Part shown: in pieces, positions 10,716-18,835 of the stretch | How positions within the stretch are numbered: position 1 is the stretch's first letter | Layout of the letters: each line of letters begins with the position of its first letter | Source: Anaerosolibacter sp. | GTDB taxonomy: Bacteria; Bacillota; Clostridia; Peptostreptococcales; Thermotaleaceae | Reading direction: 5' to 3' | Assembly (NCBI RefSeq): GCF_029240175.1 | Contig: NZ_JARBTM010000013.1 | Location: 17,068 to 81,067, forward strand | Length of the DNA: 64,000 nucleotides | Program-made: the position numbers and the translations under genes | The notes under the pieces: generated by a model | The model's database searches: none | Seen by the model: only the letters and a program-made list of their open reading frames with translations | Told to the model about the DNA's origin: nothing

Positions 10716-10888
10716 AGAACAAAAGCATTTCATGCTCTAAAAACTAAGGAAATGCTTTTGTTCTTTCACAGGGAACTAATAGTTCCCTATGACGCTTCGC
10801 TGTAACCCTCCAATTTTTAGACATAAAGGGGCGAACCCCTTTAAAAATCCCCGATGTTAAGGAAATTGAAGAGCATAATTTCCTTAAC
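10716..10888. repeat. Array of consecutive perfect hairpins
   Basis: Four palindromes in a row: AGAACAAAAGCATTTC/GAAATGCTTTTGTTCT (10716-10764), AGGGAAC/GTTCCCT near 10771, AAAGGGG/CCCCTTT (10825-10842) and GTTAAGGAAATT/AATTTCCTTAAC (10856-10888). The middle part resembles the hairpin cluster at 42730-42850. Together with the repeat at 10570 this fills the non-coding 10505-10931. Confidence 0.65.
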
Positions 10889-10921
10889 AAAAATAAAAAA
10901 CTCGAGCACATACTCGAGTTT
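10888..10921 (-). terminator. Terminator of the lemA-TPM pair
   Basis: AAACTCGAG/CTCGAGTTT stem, then a minus-strand T-rich tail, 11 nt past the stop codon of the TPM gene. Confidence 0.9.
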
Positions 10922-10931
10922 CCCTTTCTTA

Positions 10932-11735
10932 TTAAAAACCTCTACTTCCGCCACCACCGCCGGATCTTCCTCCGCCGCCGGAACTTCCTCCACCGAAGCC
11001 ACCGCCACCACCTCGACCTCCGCGGCCTCCATACAAGAAACCTCTCAGCAATAATCCTAAGAAAAAGCCTCCTAGGAAACGGTAATCCAACCACAGTAAT
11101 AGTAAAACAAAGAAGATTCCTAAGCCTTTAAATATAGTGGGCACAGTTACCACATTGTTTTGATCTGTTCTACTGGGTGATCTTTGAATGTTAATATTGG
11201 CTTGATCCCCCAAAATTCTATTGTCATCGTAGTTATATTCCTGATTCACCTCTTGGGCAATCAGGTAAAAAGCCTTTGTTAATCCTTCTGAGTAATTCCC
11301 TGCCGATAAATCCCCAGTAACCGTATCAAGGATTTCTCCTACCGTTCCATCGGGAATAGCACCCTCTAATCCATATCCTACTTCAATTCTTACCCTGCGC
11401 TCTTCGAGGCCTAGAAGCAGCAAGACACCATTGTCATATTGACGATTACCGATCTTCCATTCCTCAAAAAGCCTCACTCCATAGGAGTCCACATCAAGGC
11501 CTCCAAAATTTTGAACCGTCACCACCACGATCTGGGGTTTTTCCTCTGTCTTTTCATAATTTCGATTGGTATTGATCATCAGACTTTCTGCTTCGCTAGA
11601 TAGCAATCCTGCAAAATCCCCTACATAAAACTCGTTGGTAGGCACTGGCATTGCCACGTCAGCAGATCCTATGGATATACTTCCTAGAACAAACAATAAA
11701 ACCATACTCCAAAGGAGCAGCTTATTCTTTTTCAA
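10932..11735 (-). CDS. TPM-domain protein with Gly-rich tail (YgcG-like)
   Basis: A 267-residue exported protein. It has a signal peptide (LLLWSMVLLFVLGSISIG), a TPM (TPM_phosphatase) domain from about residue 35 to 165 (YVGDFAGLLS, VVVTVQNFGG, GNRQYDNGVLLLLG, EVGYGLEGAIPD), a membrane span near 205-230, and a Gly/Ser-rich tail ending GGGGGSRGF. The start is TTG 11735 with GGAGG 9 nt upstream. It follows lemA by 88 bp, a common pairing in bacteria. A membrane-associated role is likely, but the biochemical function is not settled. Confidence 0.9.
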   Translation of the reverse strand: MKKNKLLLWSMVLLFVLGSISIGSADVAMPVPTNEFYVGDFAGLLSSEAESLMINTNRNYEKTEEKPQIVVVTVQNFGGLDVDSYGVRLFEEWKIGNRQYDNGVLLLLGLEERRVRIEVGYGLEGAIPDGTVGEILDTVTGDLSAGNYSEGLTKAFYLIAQEVNQEYNYDDNRILGDQANINIQRSPSRTDQNNVVTVPTIFKGLGIFFVLLLLWLDYRFLGGFFLGLLLRGFLYGGRGGRGGGGGFGGGSSGGGGRSGGGGGSRGF

Positions 11736-11823
11736 AGTATTCCCCCTCCCTTCATTGGTTTCTACTTATCAATATATAATCTAAGGGAGACAAAAGCCTC
11801 CCCCTAGGATAAATCATATGCTG

Positions 11824-12387
11824 CTAGAATTGCACCTTTGGTGCATTTTCTGCCCCCGCGGTTGCCTCGAAATATGGTTTCGCATCAAATCCCATGGCAC
11901 CAGCTATGATGTTTCTTGGAAATCGTTTAATCCCTTTGTTATAGTCACTAACCACGGTGTTATAACGATCTCTCTCCACAGAGATTCGGTTCTCCGTACC
12001 AGCCAACTCATCCATAAGGCGGGTTACATTTTCAGCAGATCGCAGCTGGGGATAGTTCTCCATGACCACCAATAACCTTCCCAATGCACCCTCTAACTGG
12101 TTGGATGCCTCTACGCGCTCTTCCGTGGTTTGTGCGCCCGCCATCCTAGATCTAGCATCGGCAATCCTTCCAAAGACCTCTTGTTCTTGATTCATGATAC
12201 CCTTTACAGATTCTACCAGGTTCGGAATCAAGTCAAACCGCCGCTGCAGCTTACTTTCTACCATCGCCCATTGGGCATCTACATTTTCGTTCATGGTGAC
12301 CAAGCTATTGTACGTACCTATCAAGGGTAGTACAATCAATGCAATGGCAATCACCACACCAATCACAATCTTTAATGAAGTTTTCAA
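11824..12387 (-). CDS. lemA: LemA family protein
   Basis: A 187-residue membrane-anchored protein with one N-terminal hydrophobic helix (IVIGVVIAIALIVLPLIG), then the LemA core NVDAQWAMVESKLQRR, DLIPNLVESVKG and SRMAGAQT, and a C-terminal NIIAGAMGFDAKPYFEA. The start is TTG 12387, 6 nt after GGAGGG; the upstream frame runs through that ribosome site. It is followed by a TPM-domain gene. LemA proteins are widespread and of unknown mechanism. The neighbouring PspA-type block suggests a shared envelope role. Confidence 0.92.
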   Translation of the reverse strand: MKTSLKIVIGVVIAIALIVLPLIGTYNSLVTMNENVDAQWAMVESKLQRRFDLIPNLVESVKGIMNQEQEVFGRIADARSRMAGAQTTEERVEASNQLEGALGRLLVVMENYPQLRSAENVTRLMDELAGTENRISVERDRYNTVVSDYNKGIKRFPRNIIAGAMGFDAKPYFEATAGAENAPKVQF

Positions 12388-12584
12388 TCTTATCCCTCCA
12401 ATATTCAAACCACTTTATATTTTCAATTTATGCCAAATGGAATATTTCTATTCTTCAAGATATTTCCTTTTTCTCCAACTTCCTTGTCACCAATTGTATA
12501 TAGGACCAGGGTAAATATTCCAAAGAATATCCACCCTAACTATACACTTTTAAAAAATGTTCCTTATTTCTATCTCAAGTAATG

Positions 12585-13529
12585 CTACACCAATTTTTCT
12601 CCACAGTTAGAACAAAACTTGCCTTCACCTGTTTTGGCTCCGCAATTTGGGCAAAAGTTAGGGATTTTTTGGGAAGTTGTTTTTTGCCCCTGATCCATTT
12701 CTTTCATCATTTCTTTGGCTATGTTCATTCCCATCATCATACCTGCCATATCAGAGGCCGCGCCTCCCCCTTTTACTTTTCCAGATGCGATACCATCCAC
12801 CATTTCTACCTGTTGGTATTTCCCTAAATCTCCTATCATACTGTGGGAAGCCGTTTTTGTTATCATTTTCTGTATTTCTTCAGGGTAATTAAAACTAATA
12901 ATATTAAAACCAGTAACCGTAATACCGTCTCCAAGGATGCTCATATCTAAATCTTCCTTTATTCCTTTGGCAATATCAAAGGCATTGGCTTGAAGGTTAA
13001 ACATATCTTTCCCTTCTTTACTAATCCATTTCATTAATAGCTGATCCAAAATAGATACAATCCTTAGCTTTACGTCTTCTACAAAATAGGCTTCCTTTAC
13101 GCCAGCAATTTTATCTATTAAGGCTATGTAATCATTTACTTTCACATTAAAAGTTCCGTTAGCCCTAATGGGAATGCCTCCTGGTAGTTGTGGGTGGGGC
13201 ATGTGAATTGCATTTTTAGTGCCCCATTTTATGGTAAATTCCTTGGTGTTTACAAACAATACTTCTGCCCGCATTCCACTGTTGAACCCAAATTTAAAAC
13301 CCTTTAGTGTAGATAGAAATGGAATGATTTGAGATTCGATATCATAATCTCCCTCATCTTTGAATATCCCTTCAATCCTGCCAGCATTTAAAAAGATAGC
13401 ATCTTGCCCTGGCCGAATGATTAGCCTGCTTCCTTTTTTAATCTCTTTATTACTCCACTTCCAGAAAATCATATCATCTCTAAATTCTTCCCACTCAACT
13501 ACATCAGCAAACTGCCTTCCAAAAATCAT
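12585..13529 (-). CDS. ydjI: SPFH-domain protein with C-terminal zinc ribbon (YdjI-like)
   Basis: A 314-residue cytosolic SPFH/Band-7-type protein, annotated in relatives as a virion-core-protein-like family. The N-terminal part (VVEWEEFRDDMIFWKW, IIRPGQDAIFLNAG) and a central SPFH region are followed by a short Gly/Met-rich linker and a zinc ribbon, CPNCGAKTGEGKFCSNCGEKL. Gene order with PspA, zinc-ribbon and TPM genes equals B. subtilis ydjFGHI. In that system the SPFH protein works with PspA-like proteins at the membrane. It ends the four-gene operon. Confidence 0.9.
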   Translation of the reverse strand: MIFGRQFADVVEWEEFRDDMIFWKWSNKEIKKGSRLIIRPGQDAIFLNAGRIEGIFKDEGDYDIESQIIPFLSTLKGFKFGFNSGMRAEVLFVNTKEFTIKWGTKNAIHMPHPQLPGGIPIRANGTFNVKVNDYIALIDKIAGVKEAYFVEDVKLRIVSILDQLLMKWISKEGKDMFNLQANAFDIAKGIKEDLDMSILGDGITVTGFNIISFNYPEEIQKMITKTASHSMIGDLGKYQQVEMVDGIASGKVKGGGAASDMAGMMMGMNIAKEMMKEMDQGQKTTSQKIPNFCPNCGAKTGEGKFCSNCGEKLV

Positions 13530-13559
13530 ATAGATCCTTCCTTTCCTCTGCCTATGATA

Positions 13560-14354
13560 TTAAAAACTTCCTCTGCTTCCACTATGGGAGTGTCCACCCC
13601 CAGAAACACCGCCACCAAAGCTGCCTCCGCCGCCGTTATTCTTATTCGATGGTTTTCTCCGTTTTGTAATGTCTGTTCTTACAAACATATCTCTGCGATC
13701 AGTAATCTTTGAATGACTGGCATCCAAATAAGTAGCTCCACCAGCGGTAGTCCTGCCACCAGAATTGTAAGCCATAGCCATAACACTAACACTGGCAATA
13801 ATAACAGAAGTTAGTATTTGAAACCATGCTTTAAATAATATAATTTCTGGATTTACTCCTGGTCTTATGCCCATATATTGATAGGATAGTTTTATAAAAG
13901 AATGGAACGCTTCATAATAGTTTCCATCTGATAAATCTGGCGTTATTTTACGCCGAATCAAATCACATCTACTATCGTCTAAATACTCCTCTCCTTTATA
14001 AAAGCCTGCTACATATACTTCCCGATGCTCCATGTCAATGGTCAAAATCGCTGTATTTCCATGGGGCTTATCGAAACCTAATCCATTTTCATCATAAAAG
14101 TCTTCCATATACTGAACAACATCTTTACCTTGGGTATCCCTGGTTGTTAATATAATAATATCTACTTGCCTTTTTTGACTATATTCGTTTGATATGTCTT
14201 CCAGTTCTGCAATTTCACTGGCTGTCAAAAGTCCAGCAAAATCATAGACCTTCTGATGCATATTCTCCACAGCTGCCACTGGCTGCATTGCAATAACAAT
14301 AAAAAACAGCAGCAGAATCATCGAAAGTTTCTTTACCCTCAATTGAGTTTTCAC
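13560..14354 (-). CDS. ydjH: TPM-domain membrane protein (YdjH-like)
   Basis: A 264-residue protein with a signal/anchor (LSMILLLFFIVIAMQPVAA), a TPM domain from about residue 30 (VYDFAGLLTASEIAELE, VDIIILTTRDTQG, NTAILTIDMEHREVYVAG), a membrane span near 180-200 and a C-terminal GGGGSFGGGVSGGGHSHSGS tail. The start is GTG 14354, which overlaps the ydjG stop as TAGTG and has AGGAGGT 8 nt upstream; the longer frame reading into ydjG is rejected. This is the second TPM protein within 4 kb. Confidence 0.88.
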   Translation of the reverse strand: MKTQLRVKKLSMILLLFFIVIAMQPVAAVENMHQKVYDFAGLLTASEIAELEDISNEYSQKRQVDIIILTTRDTQGKDVVQYMEDFYDENGLGFDKPHGNTAILTIDMEHREVYVAGFYKGEEYLDDSRCDLIRRKITPDLSDGNYYEAFHSFIKLSYQYMGIRPGVNPEIILFKAWFQILTSVIIASVSVMAMAYNSGGRTTAGGATYLDASHSKITDRRDMFVRTDITKRRKPSNKNNGGGGSFGGGVSGGGHSHSGSRGSF

Positions 14355-15379
14355 TAAAAGCCACCTCCTATAATCCATGCTGCTGATTTCAGTAGGACAA
14401 ATGTGCCACTGGCAATGGCTGCAAACCAGGCAGCTACTTTACCATAGCTAATTGGAGGTTTCCCTACGATTTTTCCTGTTTGACCATTCATTGCAAAAAT
14501 ATGCTCTGATTTATTATAGTCATAACACACCATCCATACGGGGAACAATGTATAATAGGCTTTCTCTTGCTGGGTATCAATTTGTTTCCTCTTAAATGCC
14601 GTTGTACTATATCCAGAGATGGTACTATTGATATAGGACTCTACATATTGGTCTATTCTCGCTTTAACTCTTGAAAACAGCTGCTTATCATCATAATTAT
14701 ATTTTTCTGCAATATACCCTGCTAAATAGGGAGTATTAAAATCCTTTAAATGACTATAGTCATAGGGCTCTAGTTTATCCATTAGCTTATCATTCATTTT
14801 CTCAGAAGCATCTACCGGTACCTTTACATAAGAAAGATCCACACTTCGGTGTACATCATAGTAGCTGGTTTCGGTATAATTATATTCTCCTCTGTCATAG
14901 CTTCTTACATTCGTACAAATTGCGTCCACATGCCCTTTACTGTTTAAATCATATAACCAAAAAGGTACATAAATTCCCGTTATGCTTTTTACTCGATCTG
15001 CTGTCATAAATCCTTTCGGTGTCAAAAGTCCATTCTTACACCAAGTTTTAAATGCTTTCATTGCCTTTTCCTTACTTATTGTAAAAGGAATCACTTTTGC
15101 AGGAGCCATATTACCAGACAACCGGTCCACTAATACAACACCTGCACTACAAAAACTACAAGTGGTCGCAGTCGTATCCTGATCCGTCAAAATAACTGCA
15201 CCACAGTTTTTACAATGATACTCTACAGCTTCTCCTTCAGCAAATGCATTGAATATAAATTCCTTTGGAAAATCTTCTACATGGTCTTTTCTCCCACAGC
15301 TATCACAAGATAACTTTCCCGATTCACTATCGAAACGCATATCCGCACCACAATCCGGGCACTTGTAATGGATTACCAT
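14354..15379 (-). CDS. ydjG: Zinc-ribbon membrane protein (YdjG-like)
   Basis: A 341-residue protein. It begins with two zinc ribbons: CPDCGADM paired with CDSCGRKDH, and CKNCGAVI paired with CSFC. The middle contains FWLYDLNSKGHVDA, and a C-terminal hydrophobic segment follows (VAAWFAAIASGTFVLL). ATG 15379 is chosen because it follows GGGAGGTAGGAAGA; a longer frame lacks a ribosome site. It sits between PspA and the TPM gene, in B. subtilis ydj order. Its molecular role is unknown; a membrane adaptor for the PspA/SPFH pair is plausible. Confidence 0.88.
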   Translation of the reverse strand: MVIHYKCPDCGADMRFDSESGKLSCDSCGRKDHVEDFPKEFIFNAFAEGEAVEYHCKNCGAVILTDQDTTATTCSFCSAGVVLVDRLSGNMAPAKVIPFTISKEKAMKAFKTWCKNGLLTPKGFMTADRVKSITGIYVPFWLYDLNSKGHVDAICTNVRSYDRGEYNYTETSYYDVHRSVDLSYVKVPVDASEKMNDKLMDKLEPYDYSHLKDFNTPYLAGYIAEKYNYDDKQLFSRVKARIDQYVESYINSTISGYSTTAFKRKQIDTQQEKAYYTLFPVWMVCYDYNKSEHIFAMNGQTGKIVGKPPISYGKVAAWFAAIASGTFVLLKSAAWIIGGGF

Positions 15380-15428
15380 TCTTCCTACCTCCCACCTAGA
15401 TAAAGGGCTAATTCTATATATCATAAAA

Positions 15429-15453
15429 GCTGTAGTTTACAGCTACAGCTTCT
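15429..15453 (-). terminator. Possible attenuator between pspA and ydjG
   Basis: AAGCTGTAG/CTACAGCTT stem between the two genes of an otherwise close operon. It could trim readthrough so that PspA is made in excess. The T tail is weak. Confidence 0.5.
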
Positions 15454-15465
15454 TTTGTATAAAGA

Positions 15466-16140
15466 CTACTTGTTTTTCAAACTTGCCTTTAAGGCTTCTA
15501 ACTCACTGTCTACGTCCGAGTTATTGTCATATTTTGCCGCTAGATCTTTTAGATCATCCTTTGGTTCAGCATTTAATGCGGCCATGGCATTCGCCTTATC
15601 CAGTGCTTGATTCGCCTTCTCTTCCATTCTATCAAAAGCTGAGATAGAGTTATTCGCACTATTTACAGAAGAGCTTATTCTATTTATTCTTTCCTGGGTT
15701 TTTGCAACCGCTAACTTTCCTTTAATCATATCCTTGCGAGATTCAAGTTCTTGAATATCGGCAACCAGCTTATCATGCATTTCTCTCATTTTACCAGCAT
15801 TTGAGGCTGCTAAATCATAGGCTTCCTTCAGCCCTTTTTCTTTTCCTGCTAGAACAGATTTTCTTTCTAAAAACGTTCTAGCATCCTCATCATTATTTGC
15901 TTCTAAAGCTTTAATAGCATAATTTTGCATTTTGTTTATCTCTGCTGTGAGTTCATCCAATGCTCTTTTCGCTCGTTGTTCTTCTGCCATAATGGCAGCT
16001 GTTTCCGATTTTACCTTGCCTAGATCACTATTGAGATTTCTTAAGCATTGGTCTATCATCTTTTCAGGATCTTCCACTTTATCTAATAATGCATTTATGT
16101 TGCTTGCCATAATATCTCTGAACCTTGTCAAAATAGCCAT
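15466..16140 (-). CDS. ydjF: PspA/IM30 family membrane-stress protein (YdjF/LiaH type)
   Basis: A 224-residue, almost entirely alpha-helical coiled-coil protein. It starts with the amphipathic helix AILTRFRDIMASNINALLDK, followed by EDPEKMIDQCLRNL, the PspA signature region, and long heptad-rich helices to residue 224. PspA family proteins oligomerise on damaged membranes. It is the first gene of a four-gene operon that continues to the zinc-ribbon, TPM and SPFH genes, so the block is predicted to be an envelope-stress module. Start ATG 16140. Confidence 0.93.
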   Translation of the reverse strand: MAILTRFRDIMASNINALLDKVEDPEKMIDQCLRNLNSDLGKVKSETAAIMAEEQRAKRALDELTAEINKMQNYAIKALEANNDEDARTFLERKSVLAGKEKGLKEAYDLAASNAGKMREMHDKLVADIQELESRKDMIKGKLAVAKTQERINRISSSVNSANNSISAFDRMEEKANQALDKANAMAALNAEPKDDLKDLAAKYDNNSDVDSELEALKASLKNK

Positions 16141-16343
16141 AACCTACCTCCTCTATTTTAGAATATCTTTTAAAACTCTTTATGGAAAAAATATATCATA
16201 ATATCATCATCATTACAATTATCTTGGAAATATATTCCTTGCCCTCCAATTTAATTGCTCCACATCAGTATCCTTTGTGCATATTATCAAAGACCTGTTG
16301 AAACAATAAATGTATATCAATATAAAGGAGAGAATCCATAAAT

Positions 16344-16904
16344 ATGATTACTTTAGATATGGTCGCCCCTTCTTTTCAAGCCGATGCCTTGATCAATAAC
16401 ACCAATCAGCAGATTAGCCTTCAAACGTATCAAGGGCAATGGCTCTTTCTGTTCTTCTATGGCAGTGATTTTACCTTCGTATGACCTACAGAATTGGCAG
16501 CAGTTGCTGATCATTACCAAGAGATTCGAAGTCTTAACGCAGAAATATTGGGAATTAGCACCGATAGTATCTATGCCCATAAGGTTTTTCATGAAACATC
16601 TCCCCATGCATCCAAGGTTCAGTTCCCCCTTGTAGCGGACAGAACTTTGAGCATTTCAAGATCATATGGTGTATTAGACGAGCAGAGCGCAGCTTCTTAT
16701 CGCGCAACTTTCATCATTGATCCCACTGGAAAAATAAAAATGTGGCAGATTTATCCTTTCGAAGTAGGTAGGAATATAGAGGAAATGCTGCGGACTTTAA
16801 AAGCACTGCAATATAGTGAAAAAACAGATGAAGGCACTCCAGCTGGCTGGCAGCCCGGTGAAAAAGGCATCAAAGCAGACTTTCAAATGGCTGGAAAAAT
16901 ATAA
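16344..16904 (+). CDS. Peroxiredoxin selenoprotein with in-frame TGA (Sec47)
   Basis: An AhpC/TSA peroxiredoxin of 186 residues. TGA at 16482-16484 is codon 47, in DFTFV-U-PTEL, exactly where other peroxiredoxins have the peroxidatic cysteine. The frame is open on both sides, with the N-terminal MITLDMVAPSF and downstream DPTGKIKMW and GTPAGWQPGE. Sec-containing peroxiredoxins are known in selenium-using anaerobes. No cysteine remains in the protein, so it must be a one-Sec enzyme reduced by an external partner. AAAGGAG lies 13 nt before ATG 16344, a long spacing. It detoxifies peroxides; its usual reductant partner is not adjacent. Confidence 0.92.
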
Positions 16905-16932
16905 ACAAAACATAAACAAGGAGATGATTTTT

Positions 16933-17115
16933 ATGATTTTAGACAGAGCCCAAGAAATTTTGAATGCCAAAGAAACAATTCCTGTCGTTCACAAGGGTAC
17001 ACCTATTTGGATTGAAAGGGTAAATTCAAAGGACAACACAGTTCTTGTGACTGGAGAAACAGGACAATACACTGTAAATGTAACGGAGTTAGTCGAACAA
17101 GAGGTTTATCAATAA
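16933..17115 (+). CDS. sspH: Small acid-soluble spore protein, H type
   Basis: A 60-residue protein matching the SspH pattern: RAQEILNAKETIPVVHKG near the N-terminus, then PIWIERVN and a C-terminal VNVTELVEQ. ATG 16933 has AAGGAG 9 nt upstream; an ATG at 16924 overlaps that site. It lies 28 bp after the peroxiredoxin. Family members are packed in the spore core and are made late in sporulation. Cotranscription with a peroxiredoxin would be unusual, so it may have its own forespore promoter. Confidence 0.9.
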   Translation: MILDRAQEILNAKETIPVVHKGTPIWIERVNSKDNTVLVTGETGQYTVNVTELVEQEVYQ

Positions 17116-17152
17116 AAGCTATGGCGGGTGTATTCACCTCGCCATAGCTTTT
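17114..17152. terminator. Bidirectional terminator between sspH and larB
   Basis: AAAAGCTATGGCG/CGCCATAGCTTTT perfect 13-bp stem between convergent genes, overlapping the larB stop by 2 nt. Confidence 0.92.
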
Positions 17153-17897
17153 ATAATTTATTAATCATACTGGCCATATAGCCGGCACCAAAACCATTGT
17201 CAATATTCATCACAGCCACACCGCTGGAGCAGCTATTTAACATAGATAAGAGGGCTGACAATCCGTTGAAATTCGCACCATAACCAATACTGGTAGGTAC
17301 CGCCAAAACAGGTTTATCTACCAGTCCGCCTACCACGCTGGCAAGGGCGCCTTCCATACCTGCCACGGCGATCACTACCTTCGCATGGGTAATCCTATCA
17401 AGATTGCCCAGCAATCTATGGAGCCCTGCAACCCCTACATCGTAGATACGTTCTACCCTATTGCCCAGCATTTCTGCTGTAATCGCCGCTTCCTCTGCCA
17501 CTGCGATATCAGATGTTCCACCGGTGACAACAGCAATATAAGAGTCTGGCGCAGATACTTCTTTTCTTTTCACAGTGATAATTCTCGCCAAGGGATGATA
17601 TTCTGCATCAGGGCATATCTCTTTTATCGCTTTGTAAACATTTTCCGACGCTCTGGTGGCAAGTATATTGTTGTTCCCTTTCAACATCTCCCCTACAATT
17701 TGTTGAATATGGCCAACATCCTTTCCCTCGCAATAAATCACCTCAGGATAACCATTTCTCAACTCTCGATGATAATCTATTTTTGCAATACCAATATCCT
17801 TATACGGTAGTTCTTTTAAATGATCTACAGCCTGCTCTACTTCAACCTGTCCGCTCTTCACTTCCTCTAAAAGCTTTCTCAACTCGAAAGTCTTCAT
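17151..17897 (-). CDS. larB: Nickel-pincer cofactor biosynthesis protein LarB
   Basis: A 248-residue PurE-like protein. LarB carboxylates and hydrolyses nicotinic acid adenine dinucleotide in the first step to the nickel pincer nucleotide. Its C-terminal half has the PurE-type fold: VVTGGTSDIAVAEEA, VYDVGVAGLHRLL-like DVGVAGLHRL, VAVAGMEGALASVVGGLVDK, and the final GFGAGYMASMI. The N-terminus has DYHRELRNGYPEVIYCEGK. No larC, larE or larA is in the window. It closes the long minus-strand hydroxylase-accessory block, so either the pincer nucleotide is used nearby or it is a bystander. Confidence 0.9.
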   Translation of the reverse strand: MKTFELRKLLEEVKSGQVEVEQAVDHLKELPYKDIGIAKIDYHRELRNGYPEVIYCEGKDVGHIQQIVGEMLKGNNNILATRASENVYKAIKEICPDAEYHPLARIITVKRKEVSAPDSYIAVVTGGTSDIAVAEEAAITAEMLGNRVERIYDVGVAGLHRLLGNLDRITHAKVVIAVAGMEGALASVVGGLVDKPVLAVPTSIGYGANFNGLSALLSMLNSCSSGVAVMNIDNGFGAGYMASMINKL

Positions 17898-18014
17898 TAT
17901 TCCACTCCCCTATGTCCTGATGTAAGCCTTCTGTCCCATATATCTCTATCTGATACCCAAGAGCAAAGCCTTCAATCATTTATTTATTATAGATTTCGTA
18001 TGTTTATTTAAAGT

Positions 18015-18830
18015 TTAACTTACGTCTTGTTGTTCTAATTTTTTCATCATTACGGCTTCTAGCACGCCTCCCGCGATGCATCGTGCCTTATCCGATATGG
18101 AATGGGTCCAAGCGATAGCCTCAGGTCTAGGGTCAACATCTCCTATTTTACATCCCTCATATACTTCCAAACTATCATAAATAAGTCCACGAATCACCCC
18201 GGAGATAGCGGCCCTTACTTCAGTTTCTCCAATCCATGCAATCACATCTAATGGGTTTACCCAATCACCGATCTTCTTATTGTTCCTGATCATCCCCCCA
18301 ACAGGAGCTCTTAAGACCCGCTTAATCCCATGACCTCCAATATCTCCCGGCACACCTGTGTTCGGTTCTGCCTCTCCGTGGGAAATAATCCTTCCAAGGT
18401 TGTGGCCCCGATTGGTTTCCACAACCAGATCCGCATCCTTTCCTGCATAAAATCCTGGCCCTAAGCCAATGACAAAAGGCGCATCATCCTTGTTGAGTCC
18501 TGTATTTTTCTTGGCCAATATTGCATCTATCAGTACACTGCAGGGAATCTTCTCTTTGATCTTACAGGATGGATCTATGAAGACAGGTATCATGTTGTTC
18601 CTGGCAATTTGTAAAATATCATCCAGTGTATCCGCTTTTTTTGCTTTTACCCCTTCAATTTCCCATGTTCCTTCATAAATACAGTTGGCAAAAGAAACAT
18701 TTCTTCGTACGCAGGATGGTCTTTCAACCTCTGTCATCACTACAGAAAACCCACTGCGAAACAGCTTGTGGGCAACTCCTGACGCGATATCTCCGGCTCC
18801 TTTGATGATGATAAACCCTTCTTCACCCAT
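18015..18830 (-). CDS. yqeB: Selenium-dependent molybdenum hydroxylase accessory protein YqeB
   Basis: A 271-residue protein of the EF2563/YqeB family, which co-occurs with molybdenum hydroxylases carrying a labile selenium atom. It begins with an NAD-binding-like IIIKGAGDIASGVAHKLF, has PCSVLIDAILAKKN and FVIGLGPGFYAGKDAD, then a biotinyl-like region (LRAPVGGMIRNNKKIGDWV). It starts 5 bp after the MoeA-like gene, with GGATTC ahead of ATG 18830. It is probably involved in delivering or inserting selenium or sulfur into the Mo cofactor of the xanthine-dehydrogenase-type enzyme encoded upstream. Confidence 0.92.
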   Translation of the reverse strand: MGEEGFIIIKGAGDIASGVAHKLFRSGFSVVMTEVERPSCVRRNVSFANCIYEGTWEIEGVKAKKADTLDDILQIARNNMIPVFIDPSCKIKEKIPCSVLIDAILAKKNTGLNKDDAPFVIGLGPGFYAGKDADLVVETNRGHNLGRIISHGEAEPNTGVPGDIGGHGIKRVLRAPVGGMIRNNKKIGDWVNPLDVIAWIGETEVRAAISGVIRGLIYDSLEVYEGCKIGDVDPRPEAIAWTHSISDKARCIAGGVLEAVMMKKLEQQDVS

Positions 18831-18835
18831 GAATC

